This document shows positions 55,562 through 55,662 of a stretch of DNA of 55,662 nt, in pieces. The translations under genes were made by a program, and so were the position numbers. The stretch is from JBAZYZ01 sp041659085 (GTDB lineage Bacteria; Patescibacteriota; Minisyncoccia; Phycocordibacterales; VMEP01), in assembly GCA_041659085.1 (NCBI GenBank), contig JBAZYZ010000002.1:1-55662 (forward strand), written 5' to 3'. Every line of letters begins with the position of its first letter. Positions within the stretch are counted from its first letter, which is position 1. The notes under the pieces are model-generated. The model had not been told where the DNA came from. It worked only from the letters and a program-made list of their open reading frames with translations, and made no database searches.

Positions 55562-55662
55562 ATGAAAAAACAGTGCTACTTCAATTCAAATAATATAAAA
55601 CACATAGACTACAAGGACGTTGAAACCTTGAAGAAGTTTATTACCCCGCACGCGAGAATGAC
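55562..55662 (+). CDS. rpsR: 30S ribosomal protein S18, N-terminal part (cut by the window end)
   Basis: The frame starts MKKQCYFNSNNIKHIDYKDV and continues ETLKKFITPHARM, matching the S18 core YKDxxxLxxFIT. Only 33 residues are present. It completes the rpsF-ssb-rpsR order. Confidence 0.9.
   Translation, partial: MKKQCYFNSNNIKHIDYKDVETLKKFITPHARM

Noticed and set aside
1..55662. CRISPR arrays, IS elements, prophage and rRNA genes
   Set aside because: No regularly spaced direct repeats, transposase, integrase, terminase or rRNA sequence was seen on either strand.

Overview
The window looks like a contiguous chromosome segment of an uncultivated, genome-reduced bacterium of the Candidate Phyla Radiation (Patescibacteria), most likely the Parcubacteria group. 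This is inference from gene content. The cues are tightly packed housekeeping genes on both strands, a lamin-tail-like membrane protein, a PilM-type pilus ATPase, a DsbA/VKOR oxidative folding pair, an isoleucyl-tRNA synthetase with a large inserted phosphatase domain, very few Shine-Dalgarno motifs, and -10 boxes sitting about 6 nt from many start codons. I see no phage, IS element, CRISPR array or rRNA operon, and no stretch over 300 nt lacks a gene or RNA.

Layout. 1-6.4 kb: end of an ABC exporter, DoxX, SpoU methyltransferase, lamin-tail protein, Fpg, amidase, Mur ligase, ruvA. 6.4-18.3 kb: a translation-rich stretch with rpsT, rplS, seven tRNAs (Arg x3, Ser, Val, Leu, His), a free tRNA-binding domain, ruvX, aminotransferase, pilM, uppS, idi, a pseudouridine synthase, a family-4-like uracil-DNA glycosylase and a cobalamin adenosyltransferase. 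18.3-20.5 kb: small membrane proteins and an SDR enzyme. 20.5-25.5 kb: a copper operon (SHOCT protein, CsoR, CopA, DUF305, HMA-TauE/UreH-like, cupredoxin-like) behind a promoter whose spacer holds a perfect CsoR-type palindrome. 25.5-31 kb: DUF475 protein, PIF1-like helicase, Cys-rich DoxX, DsbA, VKOR, SIMPL protein. 31-32.4 kb: secE-nusG-rplK. 32.6-39.9 kb: a pyrimidine/thymidylate neighbourhood (Nudix-like, HAD, an ~803-aa MtrA-like/thymidylate synthase-like fusion, cytidine deaminase, ParB/Srx-like protein; divergently dut and glyA). 40-55.7 kb: argS, ileS, RBBP9-type hydrolase, recO, a surface protein, glyS, an M16 protease, an AI-2E transporter, metG, tatD, rpsF-ssb-rpsR.

The most unusual signals are: (1) tRNA-Arg(GCG) and tRNA-His, each followed by a structured tail in which the tRNA 3' end reappears inverted within about 70 nt and again directly exactly 168 nt downstream, with different primary sequences but the same architecture; (2) the thymidylate locus, whose fusion protein keeps the Cys/Arg/Asn spacing of thymidylate synthase but lacks other active-site residues; (3) the histidine-phosphatase domain inside IleRS; (4) a widespread leaderless-promoter signature; and (5) a uracil-DNA glycosylase without Fe-S cysteines. 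All family assignments were made by eye from motifs; no database search was run.
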